Assembly: GCA_030539165.1 (NCBI GenBank)
Contig: JAUNSO010000016.1
Location: 1-57,394 of the forward strand
Direction of reading: 5' to 3'
DNA length: 57,394 nt
From: a bacterium
GTDB lineage: Bacteria > Bacillota > Clostridia > Lachnospirales > Lachnospiraceae
In this document: positions 35,691 to 45,261 of the stretch, piece after piece
Layout: each line of letters opens with the position of its first letter
Position numbering within the stretch: the stretch's first letter is position 1
Made by a program: the position numbers and the translations under genes
The notes under the pieces: model-generated
What the model was told of the DNA's origin: nothing
The model's input: the letters and a program-made list of their open reading frames with translations, nothing else
Database searches by the model: none

Positions 35691-36590
35691 TTATCTCTCC
35701 TCCTTCTTAAAGCTTCCATTCAGGACAAGCTGAACAATATTGATTGCAAGTGCAATCACAAGCAGTACAAGTCCTACTGCAGATGCATAGCCCATCTGGC
35801 TCTTTTCTATACCACGTCTGTATAAATATCCTACGATTGTCAATCCGATATTGTTTGGTGATGCCGTTCCGTTTGCCCACAGCATAAAGGACTCTAAGAA
35901 CATGGCAAGACCAGCATATATACTGATTGTCAACACATAGATGGTTGTCGGTTTTAATAGAGGAATTGTAATAAATCTAAATTTCTGCCATCCGTTTGCA
36001 CCGTCGATCTCTGAGGATTCATACAGCTCGTTCGGAATGGATTTCAGACCTGACAGGAAATACAGCATATTGACACCTGTCCAGCGCCAGCATGACATCA
36101 ATACCAGTGCAAAGTATGTAGATGTTCTGAATTTCAGCCATTTAAAAGTACCAAGACCAAGTGCAGATGTCAGTACATTCATCTGCCCTGTGTGATACTC
36201 AGAAAACATCAGACGAAATAGTGTACCGGAGATAACGATGGAGGTCAATGCCGGAAGATAAAGAATGGCCTTCCAGACTCCCTTTGCCTTGACCAGTCTG
36301 CTGTCAATCAATGCTGCAAATATCATCGGGAAAGGAATCAGAAAAACAAGTGTTAAGAGCATATATTCAAAGCTGTTGAACACTGCGGTATGAAATACAG
36401 AATCTATTAACAGCTTGGAGTAATTCTTAAATCCGACCCATTGTGCCCCGGCCGGTTTGATATCCTGAAAGCTCATAGTAATCGTACTGCATAATGGATA
36501 GATCCAGAATATAACAAAGCTCAGTATAAACGGTACTACAAACACATAAGGGGCTGCTTTCTGTGAATAAAGGAACTTCTTGATTTTCAT
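35691..36590 (-). CDS. CUT1 sugar ABC transporter permease (MalF type), second system
   Basis: A 299-aa permease with six spans and the EAA loop (YESSEIDGANGWQKFRFITIPLLKP). The start at 36590 is chosen for AAAGGAGAGG ahead of the ATG. It follows the binding-protein gene after a 99-base gap containing an imperfect hairpin. Confidence 0.88.
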   Translation of the reverse strand: MKIKKFLYSQKAAPYVFVVPFILSFVIFWIYPLCSTITMSFQDIKPAGAQWVGFKNYSKLLIDSVFHTAVFNSFEYMLLTLVFLIPFPMIFAALIDSRLVKAKGVWKAILYLPALTSIVISGTLFRLMFSEYHTGQMNVLTSALGLGTFKWLKFRTSTYFALVLMSCWRWTGVNMLYFLSGLKSIPNELYESSEIDGANGWQKFRFITIPLLKPTTIYVLTISIYAGLAMFLESFMLWANGTASPNNIGLTIVGYLYRRGIEKSQMGYASAVGLVLLVIALAINIVQLVLNGSFKKEER

Positions 36591-36611
36591 GTATATCCTC
36601 TCCTTTTTTAC

Positions 36612-36652
36612 AAGGAGTGCCCAAAGGCATATCACCCTTGAGCAGCTCCCTT
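36612..36652 (-). terminator. Imperfect hairpin between binding-protein and permease genes
   Basis: AAGGAGTGCCC..AAAGG pairs with CCTTGAGCAGCTCCCTT with several bulges. There is no T-run. By position it is equivalent to the hairpin at 29970-29996 and probably tunes or protects the binding-protein transcript. Confidence 0.45.
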
Positions 36653-36689
36653 AAATGTTACTATATTTCTAAATATATTTTACTGCTGA

Positions 36690-38144
36690 TTACTGCTCCA
36701 GATCAATTGTTTCCTGAGATGTTGCAAGCGCTTCATCTACCGGTGTTCCGTTCTCCAGAATTGCGTTCAGTGTTACGTTACACATATCTTCGTTGATCGT
36801 CGGGCTGATTGCTACTACGCTGATCTTGCCGATGCCATCCTTGATTTCGTTTAACACATCATAAGGATAATTTCTGAAGAATGCATTGTACTGGTTGGAA
36901 TCGTCATGGATGATGGCTTCATCTGTCCACATCTCTGTGTTACATACATCGAATCCGAGCATTTCCCAGTTCATCTGCTCACCTTCCATAGACATCTTTG
37001 CGTAGCAAAGGAAGTCTGCTGCCAGTTCTTTGTCTGTTGCCTGCTGTGTTACAACAGTACCTGTACCGCCGATACCTACTGAATTGTTCTGACCCTCTTC
37101 AAATACCGGACATGGAGCAATATACCAGTTGCCTTTTTCTTCAGGCATATAGTTTGTAAATCTGCTCATATACCACATAGCCTTCGGGAAGGATACGATA
37201 TTGTGATCCAGAATATTCTGGAAGCCTGCCTCTAAGTCAACGTGTCCGTCAGGAGATACCTGAGCAACACCTGAATTTAACCACTCAACCTGCATATTTA
37301 ACATTTTCTTTACTGAGTCAAGCTGTACGTTTGCCGGGCCTTCGAATCCGCCTGTCCAGTCCTCGCCATACTCAGCCATAGCTAACCACAGCCAGTCAGT
37401 TCCGCCTGTATCAACAGATGTGAAGTACTTTCCATCCTGTCCTACAGCTGCAATGTATTTCTCGCCAAACTTTGTATAGTCATCCCATGTTTTGATGGCA
37501 TCTACATCAGCCTGTGTAAAGCCTGCTTCCTCAAGAGCTGCCATGTTATAGTACATAACTGTTGCGCCTACATGGAACGGTGCGCCATAGTGATTTCCGT
37601 CTGCGCCTGCATAGGTATCCATACGAGACTGAACCATGGTTGCCATGTATGGTGAAGCTGCATCGTCAAGAGGGTATAACCACTGATCAACGCCTGCAAC
37701 TACATTCGGGAACTGTCCGACTTCAACGTCACACAGATCAGGAGCATCTGTGCCTGCCTGTAAGGACATTAACAGCTTGTTGTGCATATCTGCATACGGA
37801 TATGTTGTAAATGTAATCTCGATCGGTCTGTCAGGATTTTCTGCATTCCACTTCTCTACCATTTTACCATAATAAGTATTGTGCAGTTCAACAAAGGACC
37901 ACATCTCCATATGTGTGCCATTTGCATCGCCGACTGTTGTAACTGCTTCCGGCTCTACTTCACCTTCAGCTGCTGCGTCTTCGGCTGCCGCATCGTCTGT
38001 TGCTGCTGCATCATCTGCAGGTGCTTCTTCTGTCGCCTCTGCAGCGGGTGCTGCTGCGTCTGTGCTGGCTGCGGAACCGCATCCTGCTAATAAAGATGCT
38101 ACCATTGCTGCACTTAAGAGTACGCTGAGTAATTTCTTCTTCAT
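36690..38144 (-). CDS. Family 1 solute-binding lipoprotein, second arabinosaccharide importer
   Basis: A 484-aa lipoprotein (lipobox LLAGC, Cys22) with a very Ala/Asp/Glu-rich linker (about 25-68) and an SBP_bac_1 domain (MEMWSFVELHNTYYGKMVEKWN, FTTYPYADMHNKLLMSLQAG). It resembles AraN-type arabino-oligosaccharide binders. AAAGGAGGATTTATTA precedes the ATG. It is the first gene of its operon, divergent from the ArsR-like regulator. Confidence 0.88.
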   Translation of the reverse strand: MKKKLLSVLLSAAMVASLLAGCGSAASTDAAAPAAEATEEAPADDAAATDDAAAEDAAAEGEVEPEAVTTVGDANGTHMEMWSFVELHNTYYGKMVEKWNAENPDRPIEITFTTYPYADMHNKLLMSLQAGTDAPDLCDVEVGQFPNVVAGVDQWLYPLDDAASPYMATMVQSRMDTYAGADGNHYGAPFHVGATVMYYNMAALEEAGFTQADVDAIKTWDDYTKFGEKYIAAVGQDGKYFTSVDTGGTDWLWLAMAEYGEDWTGGFEGPANVQLDSVKKMLNMQVEWLNSGVAQVSPDGHVDLEAGFQNILDHNIVSFPKAMWYMSRFTNYMPEEKGNWYIAPCPVFEEGQNNSVGIGGTGTVVTQQATDKELAADFLCYAKMSMEGEQMNWEMLGFDVCNTEMWTDEAIIHDDSNQYNAFFRNYPYDVLNEIKDGIGKISVVAISPTINEDMCNVTLNAILENGTPVDEALATSQETIDLEQ

Positions 38145-38478
38145 TAATAAATCCTCCTTTTTAATACATTGTTTTGATTAACTCTAAATAGTTTATGAAA
38201 GAATATATGTATGCAAAATTGCATAAAAAAAATTAGTTCATATATCTCTTTCTGTAAACAGTGTACAACATGGCCCTATAGATGTCAATATATAATTTAC
38301 ATATATGTAAACTAATTTTGATTTGCGTTAAATGTTCAAAAAAACGTAAACATTTAATTTTATTTAAAATATTGACTATTCTTTATCAGAAAGTTATACT
38401 TACTATAATATTTTAATTTTTGCTAAAGATATATTGATAAGATCCTACGATTCTGCATTACGGGCAAGGAGAACATAT
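38145..38478. promoter_or_regulatory. Divergent regulatory region with a 16-bp palindrome
   Basis: A very AT-rich 334-base region between the second importer and the ArsR-like gene. It contains the perfect palindrome TTTACATA-TATGTAAA (38296-38311) and three GTAAAC words (38254, 38307, 38346). These are the best operator candidates for the adjacent regulator. No RNA gene or extra ORF was seen. Confidence 0.55.
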
Positions 38479-39423
38479 ATGTTACACATTAAATCACTAG
38501 ATGAAGGGCTCAATATTTTCAAAGCGCTGGGCTCAGACGTCAGAATAGAAATCATCAAGATCCTTTTGGAAAACGACGGTATGAATATGAATGAGCTGGC
38601 TTCCAGACTCAATATCACAAACGGTGCCCTGACTAGTCATATCAAGAAGCTGGAGGAGGCAGGCATCGTGACGATCTCCAGTGAATCTGCCGGTCACGGC
38701 AATCAAAAGAAGTGTTCTGTCTATATTGACAAGGTTTTGATTGATTTTGACTCTGAAGAGGATTCCAAGAATGTATACCAGACAGATATCAAGGTTGGTC
38801 ATTTCTCTGATTACAGTATCTATCCGACCTGTGGTCTTGCATCCGCTACTGCCTTGATTGGCGAGGTTGATGATACGAGATACTTTGCACACCCTGACAG
38901 ATACAATGCTGATATTCTCTGGTTTACAAAGGGCTATGTGGAGTATGTCATTCCGAACTTTATTCCGGCATCTCAGAAAATAGACCAGATTACCATCTCT
39001 GCTGAGCTTTGCTCTGAGGCACCCGGCAGCAACAGTGTATGGCCTTCTGATATTCATTTCTATATCAATGAGACCTTTATCGGTATGTGGACAAGTCCCG
39101 GAGACTTTGGCAACGTAAAGGGGATCTTTACCCCTGACTGGCTGGATCTGAACTGGAATCAATACGGTCTGCTGAAGCTGCTCGTAATTAATAAAAAGGG
39201 AACCTTTATAGATGGTCTGCAGATTTCAGATGTCACCATCAAGGACTTTGATCTGGATTATAAGAGTACCATTAAGTTTAAAATGGCTGTTCCAGAGGAT
39301 GCAGAGCATGTCGGCGGACTTACGATCTTCGGAAAGAATTTTGGAAATTACAATCAGGACATTAATGTTCGGATTAACTACAGTCCGATCGTGGAAGGGA
39401 TGTCTCCAAAACAGACGGATTAG
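38479..39423 (+). CDS. ArsR-like winged-helix regulator with large ligand-binding domain
   Basis: A 314-aa regulator, start at 38479 after AAGGAGAACATAT. The first ~85 residues are an ArsR-type winged helix (IFKALGSDVRIEIIKILLEN, MNMNELASRLNITNGALTSHIKKLEEAGIV). The remaining ~220 residues are rich in aromatic residues and beta-strand-like segments (SNSVWPSDIHFYINETFIGMW, GGLTIFGKNFGNYNQDINV), which could be a sugar-binding jelly-roll-like domain. This is far longer than metal-sensing ArsR proteins (about 100 aa). It probably controls the adjacent arabinosaccharide genes on either side. Confidence 0.78.
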   Translation: MLHIKSLDEGLNIFKALGSDVRIEIIKILLENDGMNMNELASRLNITNGALTSHIKKLEEAGIVTISSESAGHGNQKKCSVYIDKVLIDFDSEEDSKNVYQTDIKVGHFSDYSIYPTCGLASATALIGEVDDTRYFAHPDRYNADILWFTKGYVEYVIPNFIPASQKIDQITISAELCSEAPGSNSVWPSDIHFYINETFIGMWTSPGDFGNVKGIFTPDWLDLNWNQYGLLKLLVINKKGTFIDGLQISDVTIKDFDLDYKSTIKFKMAVPEDAEHVGGLTIFGKNFGNYNQDINVRINYSPIVEGMSPKQTD

Positions 39424-39427
39424 TCAC

Positions 39428-39459
39428 AAAAATGGTAACCGAAAACGGTTACCATTTTT
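39428..39459. terminator. Bidirectional terminator shared by two convergent genes
   Basis: A 14-bp stem (AAAAATGGTAACCG/CGGTTACCATTTTT) with an AAAA loop, symmetrical so that each strand ends in a T-run. The TAA of the DUF6171 gene (39451-39449) is inside the stem. Confidence 0.9.
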
Positions 39460-39709
39460 GATATGGACATATTTGCTTTTTTGAGGCAGTTCTCAACTCT
39501 ATGAAGCATCCGCAGGCTCCGCAGAATCCCTCCCGCAGATAGCTGCATGCTCTGCAGACATCGAGCCTCTCCCTGATTAGCTGTGAATCCGCTCTTAGTT
39601 CCGGCTCCATGCGGTCAATCAGTTCTCTTATCTTTTGTTGATATGCCTGTGGATCTATCTCCTGCAGCAGACAGTTCCGACATCTGTTTTCCACATTTTC
39701 TCCTGTCAT
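39449..39709 (-). CDS. DUF6171-like Cys-rich small protein
   Basis: An 86-aa protein with three Cys pairs: CRNC near residue 10, CRAC near 52, CGACGC near 63, and a further Cys near the end, typical of zinc-ribbon-like DUF6171 proteins of Lachnospiraceae. The function is unknown. AAGGAGG lies about 16 bases upstream of the ATG, which is longer than usual, so the start is uncertain. It follows the GH51 gene by 33 bases and ends the operon within the terminator stem. Confidence 0.68.
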   Translation of the reverse strand: MTGENVENRCRNCLLQEIDPQAYQQKIRELIDRMEPELRADSQLIRERLDVCRACSYLREGFCGACGCFIELRTASKKQICPYQKW

Positions 39710-39742
39710 TTTCGGTGTATGTAAGCCTCCTTACAATAAATC

Positions 39743-41248
39743 CTATCGTATATGAAGTGCCATCACACTGCAGGCGGGTATCGTAAATACTGCCTTGTTT
39801 CCTGTTATTTTGATCTGATCAAATGTCTGTTCCTGTATCTTATTCGGCTCTTCAAATGTATTATACGCATTGATTGCACCTGTTACAATACCCGCCGTGA
39901 TCTTCTGGATAGATTTTTCTGTTAAGACCAGCTCGATCTCCTCTGCCTCTGACACAGACAGATTGTTCAGAGTCACATGGATCGTTCCGTCTGAGCTGAC
40001 AGATACAGACTCCTGCAGGTTCGGAACCTTGAACTCAGCTTCCTTTCCGATTTCCTTTGTCCCTGCAATATAGCTTTCCAACAGGTCAGCATCCTGGTGA
40101 TCCCTGTACATGTGAAATACATGATACGTCGGAGTCAGTACCATCTTCTCACCCTCTGTCAGGATAACTGACTGCAATACATTGACCATCTGTGCGATAT
40201 TTGCCATCTTGACCCTGTCACAGTGCTGATTGAAAATATTCAGACTGAGTCCGGCTATCAGTGCATCTCTCATTGTATTCTGCTGATACAGGAAGCCAGG
40301 ATTGGTACCGGGTTCTACAGTATACCAGCCGCCCCATTCATCTACGATCATTCCGATCTTTTTCTCCGGATCATACTGATCCATGATCGCACCATGTTTT
40401 TCGATCAGCTCCTCTATATAAAGAGCCTTTGATAATGTCTTGTACCAGACTGCATCATCAAATTCTGTCGCACTGCCCTTGATCTCCCAGCCCTCCGGAT
40501 GTACATAGTAATGTAGTGACAATCCGTCCATCAAACCGTGAAATTGCTCCGGAACATTATCAAACGCTTTCTTCAGAACCTCCTCTGTCCAATAGTAGTC
40601 TGCGACATTTGCTCCTCCGCAAATCTTACTGATTGGTTTTTGATCATCATAGATTCTGACATAGGTCTGATATCTACGGTAATTATCTGCATAGAACTGA
40701 GGTGTCATATTGCCGCCGCATCCCCAGTTTTCATTGCCGACACCAAAGTAGTCAACCTTCCATGCCTTTTCATGACCATTGGCTTTACGCAGATCGGCCA
40801 TAGGAGAAACTCCTTCAAAGGTCATATACTCAACCCACTCTGACATTTCCTGTACCGTTCCACTGCCGACATTGCCATTGATATAGGTTTTGCAGCCCAG
40901 CTGCTCACACAGCTCGAAAAATTCATGTGTTCCAAAACTATTATCCTCTACCACACCGCCCCAATGGGTATTAATCATTTTCTTACGTTTTTCTTTCGGA
41001 CCGATACCATCCTTCCAGTGATATTCATCCGCAAAGCATCCTCCCGGCCAGCGCAGTACCGGTATTTTCATCTCTTTTAATGCTTCTACGACATCTGTAC
41101 GCATTCCGTTTTGATTCGGAATCACGGAATTCTCACCGACATACAGTCCTTCATAGATACATCTGCCAAGATGCTCTGAAAAATGTCCGTATAGTTCGGG
41201 ATTGATGTGTCCTTTTTTGTGATTTTCATTGATATAAAGCTTTGCCAT
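39743..41248 (-). CDS. abfA: GH51 alpha-L-arabinofuranosidase (second)
   Basis: A 501-aa cytoplasmic-type GH51 enzyme: acid/base Glu173 in [11 protein letters not shown], nucleophile Glu304 in [11 protein letters not shown]-terminal [18 protein letters not shown] and [19 protein letters not shown]. It belongs to the classical AbfA clade acting on short alpha-1,5/1,3-linked arabino-oligosaccharides. GAAAGGCAGG precedes the ATG. It differs clearly from the first GH51, which suggests different linkage preferences. Its operon is GH43-GH43-GH51-DUF6171. Confidence 0.94.
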   Translation of the reverse strand: MAKLYINENHKKGHINPELYGHFSEHLGRCIYEGLYVGENSVIPNQNGMRTDVVEALKEMKIPVLRWPGGCFADEYHWKDGIGPKEKRKKMINTHWGGVVEDNSFGTHEFFELCEQLGCKTYINGNVGSGTVQEMSEWVEYMTFEGVSPMADLRKANGHEKAWKVDYFGVGNENWGCGGNMTPQFYADNYRRYQTYVRIYDDQKPISKICGGANVADYYWTEEVLKKAFDNVPEQFHGLMDGLSLHYYVHPEGWEIKGSATEFDDAVWYKTLSKALYIEELIEKHGAIMDQYDPEKKIGMIVDEWGGWYTVEPGTNPGFLYQQNTMRDALIAGLSLNIFNQHCDRVKMANIAQMVNVLQSVILTEGEKMVLTPTYHVFHMYRDHQDADLLESYIAGTKEIGKEAEFKVPNLQESVSVSSDGTIHVTLNNLSVSEAEEIELVLTEKSIQKITAGIVTGAINAYNTFEEPNKIQEQTFDQIKITGNKAVFTIPACSVMALHIR

Positions 41249-41275
41249 ACTGTTACCTGCCTTTCGTGAAATAAG

Positions 41276-42910
41276 TTACCTGTAATGTACACCCCATAAA
41301 GTTTCATTCTGGTCTGATGCGCCTGTAAAGCACATCACCTGATTGCCTGCCTCGTCTTTCATTTCAATCATGATACCTCTGAATATTTCATCCTCGATCG
41401 TTACCGTCACATATGGTGTTCCTGTCTCGACCTCATAAGAACCAATCTGTACCTTTTCATCTTTGTCATTCGAATAGACTGTACCTTCTGAGTAAAATGC
41501 GCAGCATTTGGTTGAAGGAATCTCATCACTGATCTCTGTTCCATGATTCACTATGTAATAAGTACCCGCTATATCGGCTGCTGTATAACCATCCTTTTTC
41601 ATGGTCTCACCGGATACGGCAAATGGTGCTGCTACCAGCCAGCCGTCCTGATTGGCAAAGAGCTGATGTACTCTCGGCTGATGATATTCCTTGCCATCAT
41701 CAAAGCGTTGATGGTATACCACATACATCTTTCCATCCTGATCTATAAAGGCTGAATTGTGACCGGGCGCCATGTATGCCTTCTCCAGACTCGGAAACTG
41801 ATAGTTCCCCATCATTTTCAAACCGTACTCCTTGTTATACTCCGGATTTGTCGAATCAACCATCGTACAGGTCTGCCCTTTTGTATCTGTATACGGTCCC
41901 TCTACATCTCTCGAGCGGAATTGCCGGATCTGATAGCCACCGTTACTGGTCAGACTCCCGTAAGACACAAACAGGTAGTAGTAATCTGTTGTCTCATCAT
42001 AGAGTATATATGGCCCTTCTATTGATTGGTGATAGCCTCCCACCAGTCGCCTGCCATAGTAGGGATCAACCTGATTTTCCTCATCTTTTTCCGGATGAAT
42101 CGGGTATCCTGTCTCTTCATCAATCTCTAACAGGAAGATGCCGCCTGACCACGATCCGTAGGTCATCCACATCCTGCCGTCCTTGTCATAAAACACTGTC
42201 GGATCAATACAATTTGGCCAGTATTGATTATTAAAGCCCAGTCCGGACTTTGTATAAGTATCTAATTCGCTTTTATCCACATAATCCAGGAAATTTGTCT
42301 GCTTCAGATTGCTTCTGATGAATCCTGAGTATAGGAAAGTATCCTGATATTCATATGGTCCTTCTATATTGTCTGCAGTCGCAAAACACAGGTTAGACAT
42401 GATATAGGTTGATGTCGTGCAAAAGTACATCACGTACTTTCCCATTGCTTTGTTGTAGACCACATCCGGTGCCCATACACTGTACCAGCCGTCACTGTTT
42501 TTTCCTACATATGAAAATGCAGGGTACTCGTCTCCTGTAAACAGATTGGAGAACAGCGGATTGCGCCCGCCTACCCCGTCAGCAAAGGATTTCCAGTCTC
42601 TTAAATCCGTTGATCTTGCTGCCGCCATGTGAGAACCAAAGATATAATAGGAACCGTCTTCACCGATTATGATGGACGGATCATGTACACTTGCACCACC
42701 CGCTAATGTTCCGACCTTGATACTGTCGATCTGAGTCTCATGAAAAACCTCGTTTGGTGCCGCCTTCACGTCTACAGCTGCGTTCTCATTACTTACCACA
42801 GCATTTTCTGCACTTGGCTTTACATTTTGCACAGCTTCAGAACATCCGCATAAAGCACCTATCGTCAATAGCATTGCTAACCCAAGTCCCTTACCATACT
42901 GAATTTTCAT
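41276..42910 (-). CDS. abnA: GH43 extracellular arabinan endo-1,5-alpha-L-arabinosidase lipoprotein
   Basis: A 544-aa lipoprotein (signal ending LCGC, Cys23) with an Asn/Ala-rich linker and a GH43 five-bladed propeller: catalytic Asp in GASVHDPSIIIGEDG, IDPTVFYDKDGRMWMTYGSW, the Glu-containing block SIEGPYILYDETTDYYYLF, and APGHNSAFIDQDG. A C-terminal beta domain (about 430-544) matches long arabinanases of the AbnB type. It is the only outward-facing glycosidase in the window, so it would make the first cuts in arabinan at the cell surface. Confidence 0.9.
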   Translation of the reverse strand: MKIQYGKGLGLAMLLTIGALCGCSEAVQNVKPSAENAVVSNENAAVDVKAAPNEVFHETQIDSIKVGTLAGGASVHDPSIIIGEDGSYYIFGSHMAAARSTDLRDWKSFADGVGGRNPLFSNLFTGDEYPAFSYVGKNSDGWYSVWAPDVVYNKAMGKYVMYFCTTSTYIMSNLCFATADNIEGPYEYQDTFLYSGFIRSNLKQTNFLDYVDKSELDTYTKSGLGFNNQYWPNCIDPTVFYDKDGRMWMTYGSWSGGIFLLEIDEETGYPIHPEKDEENQVDPYYGRRLVGGYHQSIEGPYILYDETTDYYYLFVSYGSLTSNGGYQIRQFRSRDVEGPYTDTKGQTCTMVDSTNPEYNKEYGLKMMGNYQFPSLEKAYMAPGHNSAFIDQDGKMYVVYHQRFDDGKEYHQPRVHQLFANQDGWLVAAPFAVSGETMKKDGYTAADIAGTYYIVNHGTEISDEIPSTKCCAFYSEGTVYSNDKDEKVQIGSYEVETGTPYVTVTIEDEIFRGIMIEMKDEAGNQVMCFTGASDQNETLWGVHYR

Positions 42911-42924
42911 GCTTTTCTCCCTGT

Positions 42925-43884
42925 TTATACGTCATAACCAAACACCGGTCTGCCGTCTTTACTCCATCGAATCTTCATCAGCATTGTATGCCGGTTTGGA
43001 TTATATAGCGGTTCTCCTGTAATAACAGACTCTGTCCTTGCATGATAGACCATAATATCATTTCCATCTTCATCCTTCGTAAAGGAGTTATGTCCCGGGC
43101 CATAGATCCCTCTGTCTGCATCACTGGAAAGAACCGGATAGCGCTCCTTCTCCCATGAACGGGGATCCAGCAGATCCGCATCTTCATTGACACTCAGCAT
43201 CCCGATACAGTAGTGTACACCTGTATTGCTGGCTGAATAGGTCAAAAACAATCTGTCATTGTGCCGGATCACTCCTGGTGCCTCATTCACCCATAATACC
43301 CTGCGTTCCCAGTCATAGTCCGGTGTTGTCAAAAGCACCTGTACTGTTTTGAGCTTATTTGGTGTCTCCAGCTCACTGATGTACAGATTAGAGATCTGAC
43401 TGCCTACACCAACCTTTTCCGCCCATACATAATATCTCCTGCCCCGGCTTTCAAATACCGTTCCATCTAAAGAGAAATTTTCAAAAGAAAACTCGTCATC
43501 AACGGCTTTCTGCATCTTTCCTAACTCCGTCCACTTTCCAGCCACAGGATCTGCATCTGCACATTCCAGTACATACGGCCGCAGACTCCATACATCATTC
43601 ACATCACTGGCTGCAAAGTAGATGTACCATTTTCCATCCAGATAATGCAGCTCCGGTGCCCAGACATGCTTACTCATAATGCCGCATTCATGTTTATGCC
43701 AGATCTCCTTCTCCTCAGCAGTCTGCAGACCCTCAAGTGTATCCGAGCTTCTAAGAACAATACTGTCATATGCCGGAACAGATGCCGTGAAATAATAGGT
43801 TCCGTCGATATGACGGTATACGTATGGATCTGCTCTCTGCATGATCCAGGGTTCATTATAGTGTAATTGATGCTCTTCTCCCAT
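42925..43884 (-). CDS. GH43 exo-acting arabinofuranosidase/arabinosidase (cytoplasmic)
   Basis: A 319-aa enzyme without signal peptide. GH43 marks: catalytic Asp in QRADPYVYRH, KHVWAPELHYLDGKWYIYFAA, SLDGTVFESRGRRYYVW, Glu in WVNEAPGVI, and GPGHNSFTKDEDGND. The form is that of compact single-domain GH43 enzymes (subfamily 26-like) that release arabinose from short alpha-1,5-arabino-oligosaccharides. The start at 43884 is preferred because GGAGAAG lies before it, while the ATG four codons earlier has no such site. It is first in the operon, after the mms terminator. Confidence 0.85.
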   Translation of the reverse strand: MGEEHQLHYNEPWIMQRADPYVYRHIDGTYYFTASVPAYDSIVLRSSDTLEGLQTAEEKEIWHKHECGIMSKHVWAPELHYLDGKWYIYFAASDVNDVWSLRPYVLECADADPVAGKWTELGKMQKAVDDEFSFENFSLDGTVFESRGRRYYVWAEKVGVGSQISNLYISELETPNKLKTVQVLLTTPDYDWERRVLWVNEAPGVIRHNDRLFLTYSASNTGVHYCIGMLSVNEDADLLDPRSWEKERYPVLSSDADRGIYGPGHNSFTKDEDGNDIMVYHARTESVITGEPLYNPNRHTMLMKIRWSKDGRPVFGYDV

Positions 43885-44007
43885 ATGCTTCTCCATTGAA
43901 AATAACTTTGTAGTAATCTAAAGTAATTTAATATATACTAAATTATATATGGTATTTTCTCATTATGCAAGTCCTTTTTCAATAAACTGATGATTCCTGT
44001 AAATACG

Positions 44008-44061
44008 CATAAAAATACACCGTCCGTACATTTTCACACATCTGTACGAACGGTGTATTTT
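44008..44061. terminator. Terminator of the mms transporter operon
   Basis: A long stem, AAAATACACCGTcCGTACA (44012-44030) with TGTACGaACGGTGTATTTT (44043-44061), one mismatch, loop 12. It is flanked by A/T runs on both sides, so it can act on either strand. Next to it, 43885-44007 is AT-rich and should carry the promoter of the GH43 operon. Confidence 0.88.
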
Positions 44062-44076
44062 ACAATTATCTAAAGA

Positions 44077-45246
44077 TTAGTTCTTTTTACGTTTTGATAA
44101 AAGATCGAAGGTAACGGCACCCAGAAGTACGATACCTTTGACAACCTTCTGAACATCTGTGGTCCAGCCAATCAGGGACATACCATTATTCAGGATACCC
44201 ATGATGAAAGCTCCGACAACTGCTCCGACGATTGTACCAACACCACCGGCTGCTGCTGCACCACCGATATAACAGGAACCGATTGCATCAAGCTCGAAAC
44301 CGTCACCGGCCTTCGGTGTTGCGGATGCATTACGAGCTGATAATACGATACCTGCAATGGCTGCAAGAATACCCATGTTCGCATATACCCAGAAGAATAC
44401 CTTCTTTGTATTGATACCGGAGAGTCTGGCTGCCTTTGCATTGCCGCCGAGTGCATATACCTGACGTCCTGCCACGGTCTTGCTGGTGATGAAGTGATAA
44501 ATTGCAACCAGCACAAACATAATCACCAATACTACAGGAATACCATTATACTGAGCCAGCTTTAGGAAGAAGAACCATACGATAAAGAGTATAATTGCAT
44601 TCTTCAGTATAAGCTGCCATAAAGGACTTGTATGAAAACCATATTTTTTCTTGGTTTTGACATCCTTCATTTCTGATAAGATCAACAACACAGTTGCTAC
44701 TATCGCAATAATGACTGCAACCAGATCCAGTGTTCCTGCTCCAAACGGCACCTTCATGGTAGGTAGGAATCCCGCTCCCACTTTCACGTAATTGTCCGGG
44801 AGTGGACCTTTGGTCTGAGCCTTCAGTATGGTATAGGTAAGGCCTCGACCCATTAACATTGTAGCAAGTGTAACAACAAAGGGCGGGATTCCAAGGTAGG
44901 CTATAAAGAAGCCTGCAAAAACGCCTGACACGGCACCTATTAGTAATGCTACGATAAATGCAACCCAGACCGGAGCACCAAAATCTACTACCAATATAGC
45001 GGCTGATGCGCCGCACAGAGCTACGACGGAGCCGACACCCAGGTCGACATTACCTGTCAATACACACAACAGCATACCGGTTGCCAGGATAACAACATAT
45101 CCATTCTGCATAACCAGGTTGTTGATATTAACAGGCGTTGCATTTGCACCTTTTGATAATATAAAAAACAGAATAAAAATTGCGATCAATGCGAGAAACA
45201 TTCCATATTGCTTCAAATCAATATTTTTTGCTTTTTTTGTGTTCAT
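44077..45246 (-). CDS. mmsB: Monosaccharide ABC transporter permease
   Basis: A 389-aa permease of the BPD_transp_2 family (XylH/GguB/MmsB) with about ten spans and the signatures ILATGMLLCVLTGNVDLGVGS, YALGGNAKAARLSGIN and IGSCYIGGAAAAGGVGTIVGAVVGAFIMG (in part). With the ATPase and ChvE-type protein upstream it imports L-arabinose, D-galactose, D-xylose or D-glucose. GAGGAGG precedes the ATG; the gap to the ATPase gene is 15 bases. Confidence 0.93.
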   Translation of the reverse strand: MNTKKAKNIDLKQYGMFLALIAIFILFFILSKGANATPVNINNLVMQNGYVVILATGMLLCVLTGNVDLGVGSVVALCGASAAILVVDFGAPVWVAFIVALLIGAVSGVFAGFFIAYLGIPPFVVTLATMLMGRGLTYTILKAQTKGPLPDNYVKVGAGFLPTMKVPFGAGTLDLVAVIIAIVATVLLILSEMKDVKTKKKYGFHTSPLWQLILKNAIILFIVWFFFLKLAQYNGIPVVLVIMFVLVAIYHFITSKTVAGRQVYALGGNAKAARLSGINTKKVFFWVYANMGILAAIAGIVLSARNASATPKAGDGFELDAIGSCYIGGAAAAGGVGTIVGAVVGAFIMGILNNGMSLIGWTTDVQKVVKGIVLLGAVTFDLLSKRKKN

Positions 45247-45261
45247 CTCTATTTTCCTCCT

